In this document: one piece after another, positions 51,603 to 61,017 of the stretch
How positions within the stretch are numbered: the stretch's first letter is position 1
Layout: every line of letters begins with the position of its first letter
DNA from: Biscogniauxia marginata
Lineage: Eukaryota; Ascomycota; Sordariomycetes; Xylariales; Xylariaceae
Direction of reading: 5' to 3'
NCBI GenBank assembly: GCA_022695795.1
Contig: MU404063.1
Coordinates: 620,001 to 684,000, forward strand
DNA length: 64,000 nucleotides
Made by a program: the position numbers and the translations under genes
Notes under the pieces: model-generated
Seen by the model: only the letters and a program-made list of their open reading frames with translations
What the model was told of the DNA's origin: nothing
Database searches by the model: none

Positions 51603-52693
51603 TTATAATAAAAAAAGAATTAAAGGACTAATCCTTAAAAAAGGAAATATAGTTTACTTATTTCGCTAATAATAAAGCGTAACATTAAAAACACTTTAAA
51701 TTAAAATAAAACGACCTAGCGAAAAACTTAAATTTAAGAAATTAAAACTATATAAAATTAAAAAGGTTATTTTAAAAATCAATTATAAGTTAATACTATT
51801 AAAAAGATTTAAAATACATTTTATATTTTATATTTTATTTTTAAAACCAACACTAAAAAACGCTTTATTAAAAAGCTAATTAAAATTTAAAAAAACCCCT
51901 AATAAGTACGAAATAAAAAAAATATTAAATTTAAAACGGATTAAAGGTTAATTATAATATTTTATTAAATAAAAAGAATACCTACTTAAAAAGAACACTT
52001 AAGAACTACTTAAGCATTTAAAGAATTTAATAGCTAAGCTTAAAAACTTTTATCGTTAAAACCCAGATCACTTAAAGGGATTCGAAAACCTAGGTCGTGA
52101 TCTAGTTACGACTAATCAAAAAAAGGAACGACCTCGAAAGTAACTTTAACCTATTTAACTAAGAACTACTATTCAGCTTAAAAACGCTTTTATTCCGCCT
52201 TAATACGTTCTTAATCCTTTAACTTATCTAGGTTTTAAAGTCCACGTTAAATAAATTAAACCTTACACTTATATAACCATTTAAATTAACGATTTAATCG
52301 CGCAATTTTACTTAATAGTTCTTAAAGTTATTAAATAATTACCCGTTTTTCTTAATTTATTTTAAGTTTTTCTTTTTAAATGTTTTAAAAAGATTTTAAA
52401 AAAACATAATTACCGTTATAAAAAGTAGTATTAATCTCGTTATAATTCTAACATTTTTTCCGATTTTTTAACATTTTACATAATAAGCCCCTTTTAAAAT
52501 AGCGAGTATAAAATATAATTATATATCTAAATTAATTAATAGCGGCGGTTAGTTTATATCGATATTTAAAAAAATTCCTTTTTTTTAAACTTATTCGTAT
52601 ATTCTTAGTAACATAATAAAATAAAATAATTAAAATAAAAGGTTATTAAAAAAAGAAGTTTTAAAGATAAAATCATTTAAAAAAAAGATATAA

Positions 52694-53067
52694 TATTACG
52701 ACTTAATAAAGGTAAAAAGAATTTAAGTAATTATATAATTTAAAGTTACATAACTCTAGAAAGATTCTTTATTATTCTCTTGAGAATTAGGGAGAATATA
52801 GATATAACTATTTATAAAGAATAAAATATAAGTAAATTAAAATTTCCTACGTATCTAGTTATTCATTTTAGTTCCTTAACTATTAATCTAAAATTATAAT
52901 TACTTTTTAATATTATAAGGAGAGTACCTTAAAACCTCTTTAACGAATAAAACATTATAAAACACTTAAACTAATTTTAACTCATTATTACCTTTAAATT
53001 AAAAAAACCTAGTACGTATTTACCTGTGAAGTCAGCTAACTAGGAACACATAAGGAGGTTCGTCACA
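52694..53067 (+). repeat. 3' LTR of C1 (U3 type C)
   Basis: 374 bp, begins TATTACGACTT and ends GGTTCGTCACA, with one copy of the U3 repeat of about 40 bp. TSD AAGAT follows at 53068-53072. Confidence 0.88.
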
Positions 53068-53072
53068 AAGAT

Positions 53073-55078
53073 ATATTAAAAATAATTTTAGTTGTTTTTT
53101 TTCTTTAAAGTAGATTTAGTAATCTTATTAATTATGTTTTAATAATTCTTTTTTGTTTTGTTTTTAAATAATTTATAAAAACGGAGGTATTTACGTAATA
53201 CTTTTTTTATTAAATTTTCAAGTTTAATTACTTAAATTATATAAGTAATATGTTTCGTTTTTATATTCGTTTTTTAGAGTTATTTATAATACTTATTTTA
53301 TAACTTGTAATAATTAACTCTTTTTAATTTTAATTTTAATAAAACGTGTTTATCTCGAAATTTATTTATAAATTATTTTTTTAAGTTAATTTATTCTTAA
53401 AATTATATCGTGATTTAATATATATATAATATTAAGAATAACTTATTTAAGATGTTTTTAAATAATTATTAAAAAAGGAATTATTTCTTTTAACACTTTA
53501 CTACTTTTATAATTAAATATATAATTTTTATTTGTTCTTTTTAAGCAGCATTAATTTTAATACCCTTTTTTATTCCGGCCCCACTTTTATAATTTCCTTC
53601 TTTTTACTAATCGCCGTTTTTTCGCTATATCGTTCTTTTTTTTTATAAGGTATTATTCGAAGTTTTTATTATTAATAGCAATTACTATTATAACGTAGTT
53701 ATTAAACTTTTTTAAGTTCTTTTTTTTATATAGATTTATTTTATATAATTCATTTTTTATATAGTTTTTTAGTTCTTTATAAAACAAGTAATATAAGCTT
53801 TTAATAAATAGTTATAATTAGCTTATAAGTTCTTTAAACTTAATAACGTAATTTAAAGCCTTTTTATTTTATCGTAATTTATAAAATCGAGTTTTGGTTT
53901 ATTACTTAAAGATTAAGTTATTAAATATAGACTTAAGTTGTTTTTTAAACTTTTTATAATTTTAAAGACCTTTTTTATGTTTTTTAAACTTTTTATAATT
54001 TTAAAGACCTTTTTTATGTTTTTTAAAACGCTTAATTTATTATTTAAGTGATTTTTTAACATCGGCTAAAACCAGGTTAAGGCAGTTCCGGCGAGGAGTT
54101 AAAATATCGTAAAAACCTTTTATTCCTTAATAATAATTATTCCGTAATAAAATTATAAATAGGTTTTAACTTAAATTAAAAATCCCTTTAAATTACTTAA
54201 CTTATTATATTTATTAAGTATAATTAATTTAAAACTTTTTATATTAAGAATTATTATGTCGTTTTCGTCGTTTAAGCTATTAAGGTCGCTATTATTTAGG
54301 AGTGGCTTTAGTTATTTATTTCTAAGAAATAAAGGTTATTTTGCTTATTTATTTTCTTTTTTAGGTGTTTTTTTTTCCTCTTTTTTTTTCTTTTTTAAAC
54401 GATTTTTTATTGAGCTTTAAAGGTATCCTTTTAAGGCTTTTTTTAATTATAATTATAATTAATTCTTATATTAGTTTTTTAAATCTTTTTATTATATCGT
54501 AAAAAAATTTAAAACTTTCGTTTAAAAGCTTATTAATTATTGTTTTTTTATTTGTTTTTTTATTACTTTTTAGTTTTAAAGGGTATATTTATTTTAAAAC
54601 GGTTCGATTAAAAGTCCTTTCTTTTAAATTAATATTAAATATTAATTAAAGAGCTATTAAAATGTGATAAACCTCTTTATTTATTTTTAATTAATTAACT
54701 TTATAAATAAATACGTATTAAGTTTTTCTTGTTTTAAAAGTAATAATGGATTAAAATTAATTTAAGAGATTTATAATGCTTTATTTGTTAAAGAAATTTC
54801 AAGGTATTTTCATTATAATATTAAAGAATAATTATAATCTTAAATTAATAACTAAAAAACTTTAAATAAATAATTAAATATAAAGAAAATTCGAATTTAT
54901 TTATACTTACTTTTTTATAAAGTAATACTCATTATTTTCCTTAAGTTTTAAGAAATTAATAAAGAATGTTAATATTCTCTTTAATTCTTAAGAGTCCAAT
55001 AAAGAATTCTTTTTAAAGTTATATAACCTTAGATTACATGACTCTCTTTATTCCTCTTACCTTTGTTGGTTTGTAACA
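53073..55078 (-). mobile_element. Element D, right part (gag, part of pol, 5' LTR), with internal deletion
   Basis: Continuation of element D after the C1 insertion. From left to right (3' to 5' on its strand): the start of the RT/protease region, then near 53520 an abrupt jump to the gag zinc-knuckle region that skips about 1.6 kb present in A2 and C2, then gag, then the 5' LTR at 54663-55078. Gag contains a 39-bp direct duplication at 53941-53979 and 53980-54018 that is absent from the sister elements. RIP-saturated. Confidence 0.8.
54663..55078 (-). repeat. 5' LTR of element D (U3 type C-like)
   Basis: 416 bp, begins TGTGATAAACC and ends GGTTTGTAACA. U3 resembles type C with two diverged copies of the GAATTCTT/AAGAATAT-like unit. 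The presumed primer site lies immediately to the left. Confidence 0.8.
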
Positions 55079-56464
55079 TTTAATTTATAATAAGGAAATA
55101 TTATAAGTAACTATTAAAAAGCTATTTATTATAAAGTTATTATCTTATTATATATATATATAATAATATTTAAAATAAGGAAAATCGATTTTTTTATTTA
55201 TAAAGTTTAAAAGTTTATAACTTTATTATTTTACTTAAAAAAGCTAAAAAGAATAATAACCAAAAAAATGGTTTAAATAACATTATAAATAAGCCTTATT
55301 AACTTTTAATACGTCGAAATAATCCTTAAAAATTAATTATAAACTTAATAATTAACTTTATTTACGATATAAAATTAATATTAATAAATAAATAAAAAGT
55401 TATATTAATTACTTTAAATATTTAAAAAGCGTTTAACGCTTTATTAAAAAATAAGTTTTTTAATAAAATAGTTAAATAAAAATAATTAAATATTATATTT
55501 TAACTTATAAAGTTTTTTCTTTTTAATTATTAAATTTCTATTAAACTTAAAAATATTATTATATTATTAAAGAAAGTTGTTTATAAAATCCTTTAAAGCT
55601 CTTTTTAGTTCTTTATATTATATATATTATATCTTTATAAACTAGTTAAAAAAATTCCTCTAAATAGAGATATATTAATAATATAATAATTTTTACTTTT
55701 AATAAAACTTTAAAGAAAAGTATTAAAACTATTTAAAAAAATAAATAAAATCCTTAAATATAAAAACCGTAATAAAATAACTTTTAACTTAAAAAAATAA
55801 AAATAATTTATTTTATTAAAAAGAAATTTAACTTTTTTATTAATTTAAAAAAAGACATTAAAATTAAATTAATTTTTATTTAAAACTTAAACACCTTAAA
55901 AGCCCTTAATACTTTAAAATAATTAAAAATATATTTAAATAAAAAACTTAAATTTAAGCGTTATATAAAAATAAAAGCGGTTAAAACCTTAAAAATCTTA
56001 AATTATATTAAAGCTTTATTCGTTATAACTAAAAACCCCCTCGTAATAAAATTATATAAAGTAATTAATATTATCTTTTTTTATATTACTATATAATAGC
56101 GAAATCTAGTATAAAAAGCGTAAAAGCCTAATTAAAAAGATAATTAATACCCGCATAATAAACGTTAATATTAAATTAAAGAGATACGTCTTCTTAATTT
56201 AAAAGGCGCTAACGAAAACTATTAAAGAAATTCTATTAATATAAAAAACGTTTTTTAAAAATGCCTTATTTACGGTATTTAATATTCTTATAATAAAGAT
56301 AATATAAATATATTTATAAGTTATAAACTATTTACGATAATTACTTATTAACTTTTAAAACGGTTTTAAAAACGATAATAAAAAATAAGTTAATTATAAA
56401 AAGCTTTAATAGGCTTATAATTAATTACTTAACTTTTCTTATATATAAAACGAAATATTTTATA

Positions 56465-56776
56465 CCTTTTAAATAATAATTAAACTTTTAAATAATAATT
56501 AAACTTTTAAATAATAATTAAACTTTTAAATAATAATTAAACTTTTAAATAATAATTAAACTTTTAAATAATAATTAAACNNNNNNNNNNNNNNNNNNNN
56601 NNNNNNNNNNNNNNNNNNNNNNNNNNNNNNNNNNNNNNNNNNNNNNNNNNNNNNNNNNNNNNNNNNNNNNNNNNNNAAACTTTTAAATAATACTTAAACT
56701 TTTAAATAATAATTAAACTTTTAAATAATAATTAAACTTTTAAATAATAATTAAACTTTTAAATAATAATTAAACC
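56465..56776. repeat. 19-bp tandem repeat enclosing an assembly gap
   Basis: A 19-bp unit (AAACTTTTAAATAATAATT) repeats at 56482, 56501 and so on up to Ns at 56581-56676 (96 Ns), then continues to about 56776. It lies inside the LINE between the RT and RNase H regions. True length is unknown. Confidence 0.9.
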
Positions 56777-57383
56777 TTTTTTAAAAAAACTAAATTACTT
56801 TTTACGCGAATAATATAATAATTATTTAAAACGCCTAAAAAGACACTTTGAACTCTTTATAAAAAGTTTTTATCGAGATTTATAAGTTTATAAAACGACA
56901 CGATATAATCTTTAAATAATATCTTGGTTATTATAAAATCTAAGGTAACGAATTAACGGATTTCTACGTAAAAAGCGGAGTTATAAACGACCCCCTAAAT
57001 CTTAAATTAACGTTTATACTTATAATTATTAAAATAATAATTTAATAAAAACACGCTTATATTTTTAATAGCTTTTAAGTAATAAAAATTACTTATTACT
57101 TAAAAAGGTGTTTTTAAACACTTTTTTTACTTAAAAAACCCTTAATTAATATTTTAATATTATTTTAACTTATAAAAATTATAATTTAAAAATATATTAT
57201 ATTTATATTTTTATATTTATAAATTATTAACTTAAAATTTTTAAAAATTTAATATATTACTTATAAAGCTTAATATTACTAAAAAACTAATTTAAACCCT
57301 TAAAACCTATTAAAAAACCCGACGATAACAAATTAAACAAGTATAATTAACTAATAAGGTTATATCGATTAAAACTAAAAAAC

Positions 57384-57855
57384 TATTACGAACCAACTAT
57401 GTTAAAAGGGTTTCCAGTAGGGGTAGTCGGACACGGACCAAGAATGTACGGACCAGTGGTCCCCTCTCTGTAATGTGATGTAACATCACGTGACCCAATC
57501 AAAGGTGTTCATCTAATTGAGTCTGATTATGGAGAGAATCAAAGGTGTTTATCTGATTAAGTCTAATTCTCTCGGTATCTAACATACCAAACGGGAAGAA
57601 CGTATACAAGGGAGAATAAGTATAAAAAGGATGGGATTTCTCATGTATCTAGTCGTTCATTCTCTAGCTATTAATCTAAGACTATAGTCACTCCTTAATA
57701 CTATAGTGAGAGTACCTTGAAATCTCTTTAACGAACAAGACATTGTGAATCTCTTGAACCAATCTTAATTCATTGTTATCTTTAAATCAAGAAAACCTAG
57801 TACGTACTTACCTGTGAAGTCAGCTGACTAGGAATACACAGGGAGGTTCGTCACA
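57384..57855 (+). repeat. Solo LTR, U3 type E, little RIP
   Basis: 472 bp with a perfect TSD AAAAC at 57379-57383 and 57856-57860. It begins TATTACGAACC and ends GGTTCGTCACA. U3 keeps CACGTG at 57487-57492 and a duplicated unit GAATCAAAGGTGTTTATCTG-like (about 57496-57580). The TATA-like GTATAAAAAGG near 57620 and AGCTATTAA at 57666-57674 follow. Near-normal composition inside a RIP-saturated LINE. Confidence 0.93.
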
Positions 57856-58130
57856 AAAACCTTAATAATAAGTATAAATATTAAACATAATTAATTTAAA
57901 ACTCTTTAAAGTTCTAGAAATTCTATATAGTTATAAGTTATTTCGAAAAAATTTATTTATTATTTAAGCTAAAAAGAAAATAATATTATAATTAACGAAA
58001 TTAAAAAAAACAACAAAGAAAGGTAATAACGGAAATAATAACAAAAAAGGAGAAAAAAAAGGAATTAAAAATAATAATTCTTATGAAATTACTAAAGAGC
58101 TAAAAAAAAAAGGGGGGGGGGATTTTATAT

Positions 58131-58480
58131 TTACTAAATATTAATTTTAAAAGACGGACGAAGTTTAAAACTATTAATTTTACTTTATTTTATTTTATTA
58201 TATTACATTATATTAATATACTTTTTAAACTTAAAACGAAGCTTATTAAAGTTATAACGACTAATAAAGGGAAAAAAAGGACTTTTTATCCTTTTAATAA
58301 TAAAAATAAATAACAAACTTATATAATAACAAATTAACAAAACCGATAAATAATAACCACTAATTAAAGAATATTAAGCCCTAAAAACAAAGAATAACCT
58401 CACAAATTATAAATAACTTTAGATTTAAATACTTATAGCTTATAACTAGTCACGTCTTATACCCTTAAGGAGATTACCTA
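58131..58480. other. Right edge of the isochore, unassigned
   Basis: AT-rich and RIP-like, fading to normal composition near 58440-58480. An A10-G10 homopolymer run lies just before it (about 58105-58121). No element end could be defined. Confidence 0.4.
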
Positions 58481-58520
58481 GGAGGGCTCACGCCCCCCTC
58501 GCTTAGACATTAAACAATAC

Positions 58521-58546
58521 AATAATAATAATAACAACAATAATAG
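58521..58546. repeat. (AAT)n-type microsatellite
   Basis: Imperfect AAT/AAC triplet run at the transition from isochore to gene arm. Confidence 0.8.
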
Positions 58547-59130
58547 GATGTCTTTAGCCCACGGCACCCGCTTTCATTATACATTAAAACTCCCGTCGTT
58601 GTATTCGTAATGAGCCGCAAGATACTCTACCGAGGTTGACTGCCTTGAGCGTTTCTAATAGTTTCTCCTCGATACTTTCCCTGGTGTTGTATCTAGTACG
58701 TGACTTCTCCATGGTTGTAGGCACGGTTTCATTGGCAACACTGGAATGATATTGAATTAGGATGTGATTAAGTTGGAAGATAAGAAGCAAACTTTCTGTC
58801 ATTGCCTAAATACACATGTACTAAGATCCAGTGACCACCTGTAGTTTACTGTTGGGAAATCATAGGATGAATACCTGGCTGGTTGGATAAGACATAATAT
58901 TATCGACTGCATGTAGCAATGAAAGCAGTTGCATGTCCAAACCCAGCGAAACTTGTAGTACAACCTGTCACAAAGTTCATGGTTTCTTTCAAATTCCCTA
59001 AGCGATATATTCCACGTGAACTGCTTAAACCAACACAATTGCCTTGGCCTATCAAAAGAACCTTGTACGACATCGACACATAAGCTCAAAATAAGGATGG
59101 CCGATGTCTATCACAGGCTGTCTGAGCAAG
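58547..59130. other. No supported gene
   Basis: Normal composition. Minus-strand open frames at 58584-58802 and 58799-59089 have no motif, no splice context and no codon bias. The sequence near 59000-59130 is probably 3' UTR of the SDR gene. Confidence 0.45.
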
Positions 59131-60209
59131 CTAAGTAAAAGCGATCCCTCCATCGACAATCTGGGTCTGGCCTGTAATGGAGTTGCTATCGCTGCTGGCG
59201 AGATAACTAACCAGCTTGGCCACATCTTCCGCCGTGGTACCCCTTTTGAGGGCCGTCAGTTCTTCGATATACTTCTGCATCACCCGGCCCTTAGGCAGAT
59301 CTTTCCTCTTAGACCCTTCTTCATCGATATGGTCCCACATTGCGGTGCCGACGATGCCTGGGGCATACGAGTTCACCGTGATGTTATGGTCTGCAAGCTC
59401 TAAGGCATACGCCTGAGTGAGGCCCCGGACAGCAAACTTACTCGCGCTGTAGTGCGGAAGTAAGGGGAATGGCCTAAAGGATACGACGGAGGCAGCCCCA
59501 ATGAGTTTTCCCGGCTGCTCCGGTCGGCAGTTGCCTTGGCTAATAAGCTGTTTGGCTGCTTCAGAGAAGCAATTGTGCATCCCGAAGACGTTGACCTCGA
59601 ACATACGCCTGAAGTCCTCATCTGAAACCTCTAGGAGATCCTTAACCTGCACTATTCCGGCATTGGCAATCCTAATTTACGTCAGATAGCAAGTCCAATC
59701 TTATCATCGAAAGCACGCCCATTTTGGCTATGTCGATGGTTCATAACGAGGCTGTGAGCTTACATGGTGTTCAAAGGTCCGAGTTCCCGCACGCTTGCCT
59801 GTATCATATCCTTGACTTCACCTCGCTTTGTAACGTCCGCGATAGCAGTACAGGCCTTTCTACCCATGCTACGAATCTCTCTCACGACATCGTCGCAGCC
59901 TGCTCGATTAGCGCTAATATCGTTTATGCACACATTATAACCATCCACTGCAGAAAAGGAAGTCAGTAATTGCGGTATTCGGACTGTTTTTAGCCCATGA
60001 AACACGTCTCGGAAACAAAAACTCATACAACAAGCCAGAATATGCATGTTTTACTCATGAGATAGGCTATAAGGGGCAATAAAGAACGCTAAAATTAGCT
60101 TACCAGCGAGACGCAATGCTATGGCCTTCCCTATTCCTCGACTCGATCCCGTCACGATAGCATTCTTCCCCTCACTCGACTCACGAGCAAGCGATGAATA
60201 CTCTGCCAT
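59131..60209 (-). CDS. Short-chain dehydrogenase/reductase (acetoin/diacetyl reductase-like)
   Basis: Three exons, 60104-60209, 59764-59947 and 59131-59671, give 276 residues, the normal length of classical SDRs. Introns are 156 nt (GTAAGC to CTGCAG) and 92 nt (GTAAGC to ATTAG). The cofactor motif TGSSRGIG is at residues 20-27, NAG at 100-102, and the catalytic triad Ser158, Tyr171, Lys175 (HYSASK) has the usual 13-residue Ser-Tyr spacing. The C-terminus has SITGQTQIVDGG. The GTTAEDVAKLVSYLAS region and general layout resemble diacetyl/acetoin reductases and related NAD(P)H-dependent SDRs; the substrate cannot be fixed from sequence. The ATG at 60209 is used because the open frame farther upstream begins only with GTG. 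It lies downstream of a Zn2Cys6 regulator on the same strand, which may control it. Confidence 0.9.
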
Positions 60210-60412
60210 TGTAGTCTGCCTTCCAGCAACGATGGTACTAGCCGAATTGCCAAGGACCCGTGATACAGTCGATAGCCCAGATTGTGACCTCGTCGTGTTT
60301 GCCACGCGCTGAACAAGAGAACTAATTTCTGGAATGACTAACGAGTTTGAATCGAAGTAATAGTAAAGAGGGTCGGGGAAAAGTTGGGAGTTGGGGACGA
60401 AGAGATCCCCGC

Positions 60413-60422
60413 ATCTTATATA
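60413..60422 (-). promoter_or_regulatory. TATA box candidate of the SDR gene
   Basis: TATATAAGAT on the minus strand about 205 nt upstream of the SDR start codon. Good match to a TATA element; position allows a 5' UTR of roughly 170 nt. Confidence 0.45.
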
Positions 60423-60960
60423 GGATCAAACCCAAGACAATGATATAGCCAACTTGGAAGAGGCGCCGCCTCGTTCGATCATTCACGAGACAAGCACGAA
60501 GACCGATCTATACAGATATCTAACTACATATAGTAATAAAACAGCCCCAAGCATATATTTCTAAATCAGCATGTTCACGAGAAAGTAGTTACACTTGTGT
60601 GACCACGTCATATTCGTTTGTGGAAGGGCCAAATTCTAAGTTACGAAACCCCAAGGTTTCCGGGAGGAAAATATATGTACGTACGTAATGCCCTCGAGTC
60701 TGCACTACGAAAAATGCAACACGTTTGGAGATGCATTCGCTTCGGTTAAATTGGGGTAATTACCTTGCACTCTTCGATAAACATACCAAAGGGTATACTG
60801 CTACTCGCTAGGTGTTATTGAAATATTGCTGGAAGCAATGCAATTAAACAAAGTGAGCATAAGAAGGGGTTTGTTATTTATCTTCGTATCACCAGTCTTG
60901 GTATAGATTTATAGTATCTGTCTGCTCGCACTGTGTAACTCTCTAGTGTGTTAATATACT
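60423..60960. other. Intergenic promoter region upstream of the SDR gene
   Basis: About 540 bp between the SDR promoter and the 3' end of the transcription-factor gene. No gene or clear regulator site was found. Confidence 0.4.
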
Positions 60961-61013
60961 GATGTCACCCGATGTCACCCTACCTTGTCACCCGATGTCA
61001 TCCAATGTCATCG
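60961..61013. repeat. Short tandem repeat GATGTCACCC
   Basis: Two perfect 10-bp copies, then diverged copies (TTGTCACCC, GATGTCATCC, AATGTCATC). The repeat abuts the stop codon of the transcription factor at 61018-61020, so it lies in its 3' UTR. Confidence 0.85.
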
Positions 61014-61017
61014 AGGG

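Larger units (their letters stand above)
15633..52143 (+). pseudogene. gag-pol of C1, RIP-destroyed and interrupted
   Basis: Original gag-pol frame, now in four pieces and full of stops; the gag start codon is itself mutated. The CCHC knuckle region (about 39350-39400), the RT region near 41800, the integrase zinc-finger region near 42880-43020, the GPY segment and the chromodomain (about 51905-52050) can be followed by comparison with A1 and B1. It ends in a short basic tail near 52143. It cannot encode an active protein. Confidence 0.8.
15153..53067 (+). mobile_element. Element C1: chromovirus, split by three later insertions
   Basis: Ty3/gypsy chromovirus in plus orientation, spanning 37.9 kb only because A1, C2 and B1 sit inside it. 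Its own sequence is 15153-15784, 23312-23649, 38759-43721 and 51608-53067, about 7.4 kb. The TSD AAGAT is at 15148-15152 and 53068-53072. The 5' LTR is 15153-15566 and the 3' LTR 52694-53067. The pieces join in the expected order: gag start, gag, gag end to integrase, then GPY/chromodomain to 3' LTR. It inserted into element D. All frames are destroyed by RIP. Confidence 0.9.
55079..58130 (+). mobile_element. RIP-degraded LINE (Tad1/I-type non-LTR retrotransposon)
   Basis: Not related to the chromoviruses. In plus orientation, a reverse-transcriptase core can be followed: an LFLVLYI-type palm stretch at about 55599-55619, then Tyr-Ile-Asn-Asn at 55671-55682 where Tyr-x-Asp-Asp is expected (both Asp codons G-to-A). 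Downstream (about 56190-56270) lies a stretch resembling the post-RT region of Tad1-type LINEs. An RNase H signature GNELTDFYVKSG is at 56944-56979. The later part is interrupted by solo LTR E (57384-57855) and may resume to about 58100. The left end is cut by element D. Frames are broken by RIP and by a gap. LINE identity is good, the clade assignment is tentative. Confidence 0.65.
13124..58480. repeat. AT-rich, RIP-degraded transposon isochore
   Basis: Composition switches sharply near 13125 and back near 58480. Inside, CpA and TpG are strongly depleted and TpA is in excess, while CpG remains common. This is the signature of repeat-induced point mutation, which changes C to T mainly at CpA on both strands. 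Conserved retrotransposon motifs show exactly this change: RT active-site Asp to Asn, zinc-knuckle Cys to Tyr, Gln codons to stops. Apart from small unassigned stretches, the block resolves into nested retroelements listed separately. It would be expected to be H3K9-methylated heterochromatin. The signature is observed; the chromatin state is inferred from what is known of RIP-marked DNA. Confidence 0.95.

Noticed and set aside
13124..58480. Centromere core or mitochondrial insertion as the origin of the AT-rich block
   Set aside because: Almost all of it is accounted for by named retroelements with RIP signature; no mitochondrial gene was seen. A centromeric location cannot be excluded from sequence alone.
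58799..59089. Minus-strand open frame of 96 codons downstream of the SDR gene
   Set aside because: Cys/Trp/Tyr-rich unlikely composition, no domain; more likely 3' UTR/intergenic.
60210..60305. 32-residue N-terminal extension of the SDR (possible organelle signal)
   Set aside because: The extended frame starts only at GTG; the first ATG at 60209 gives the standard SDR length.
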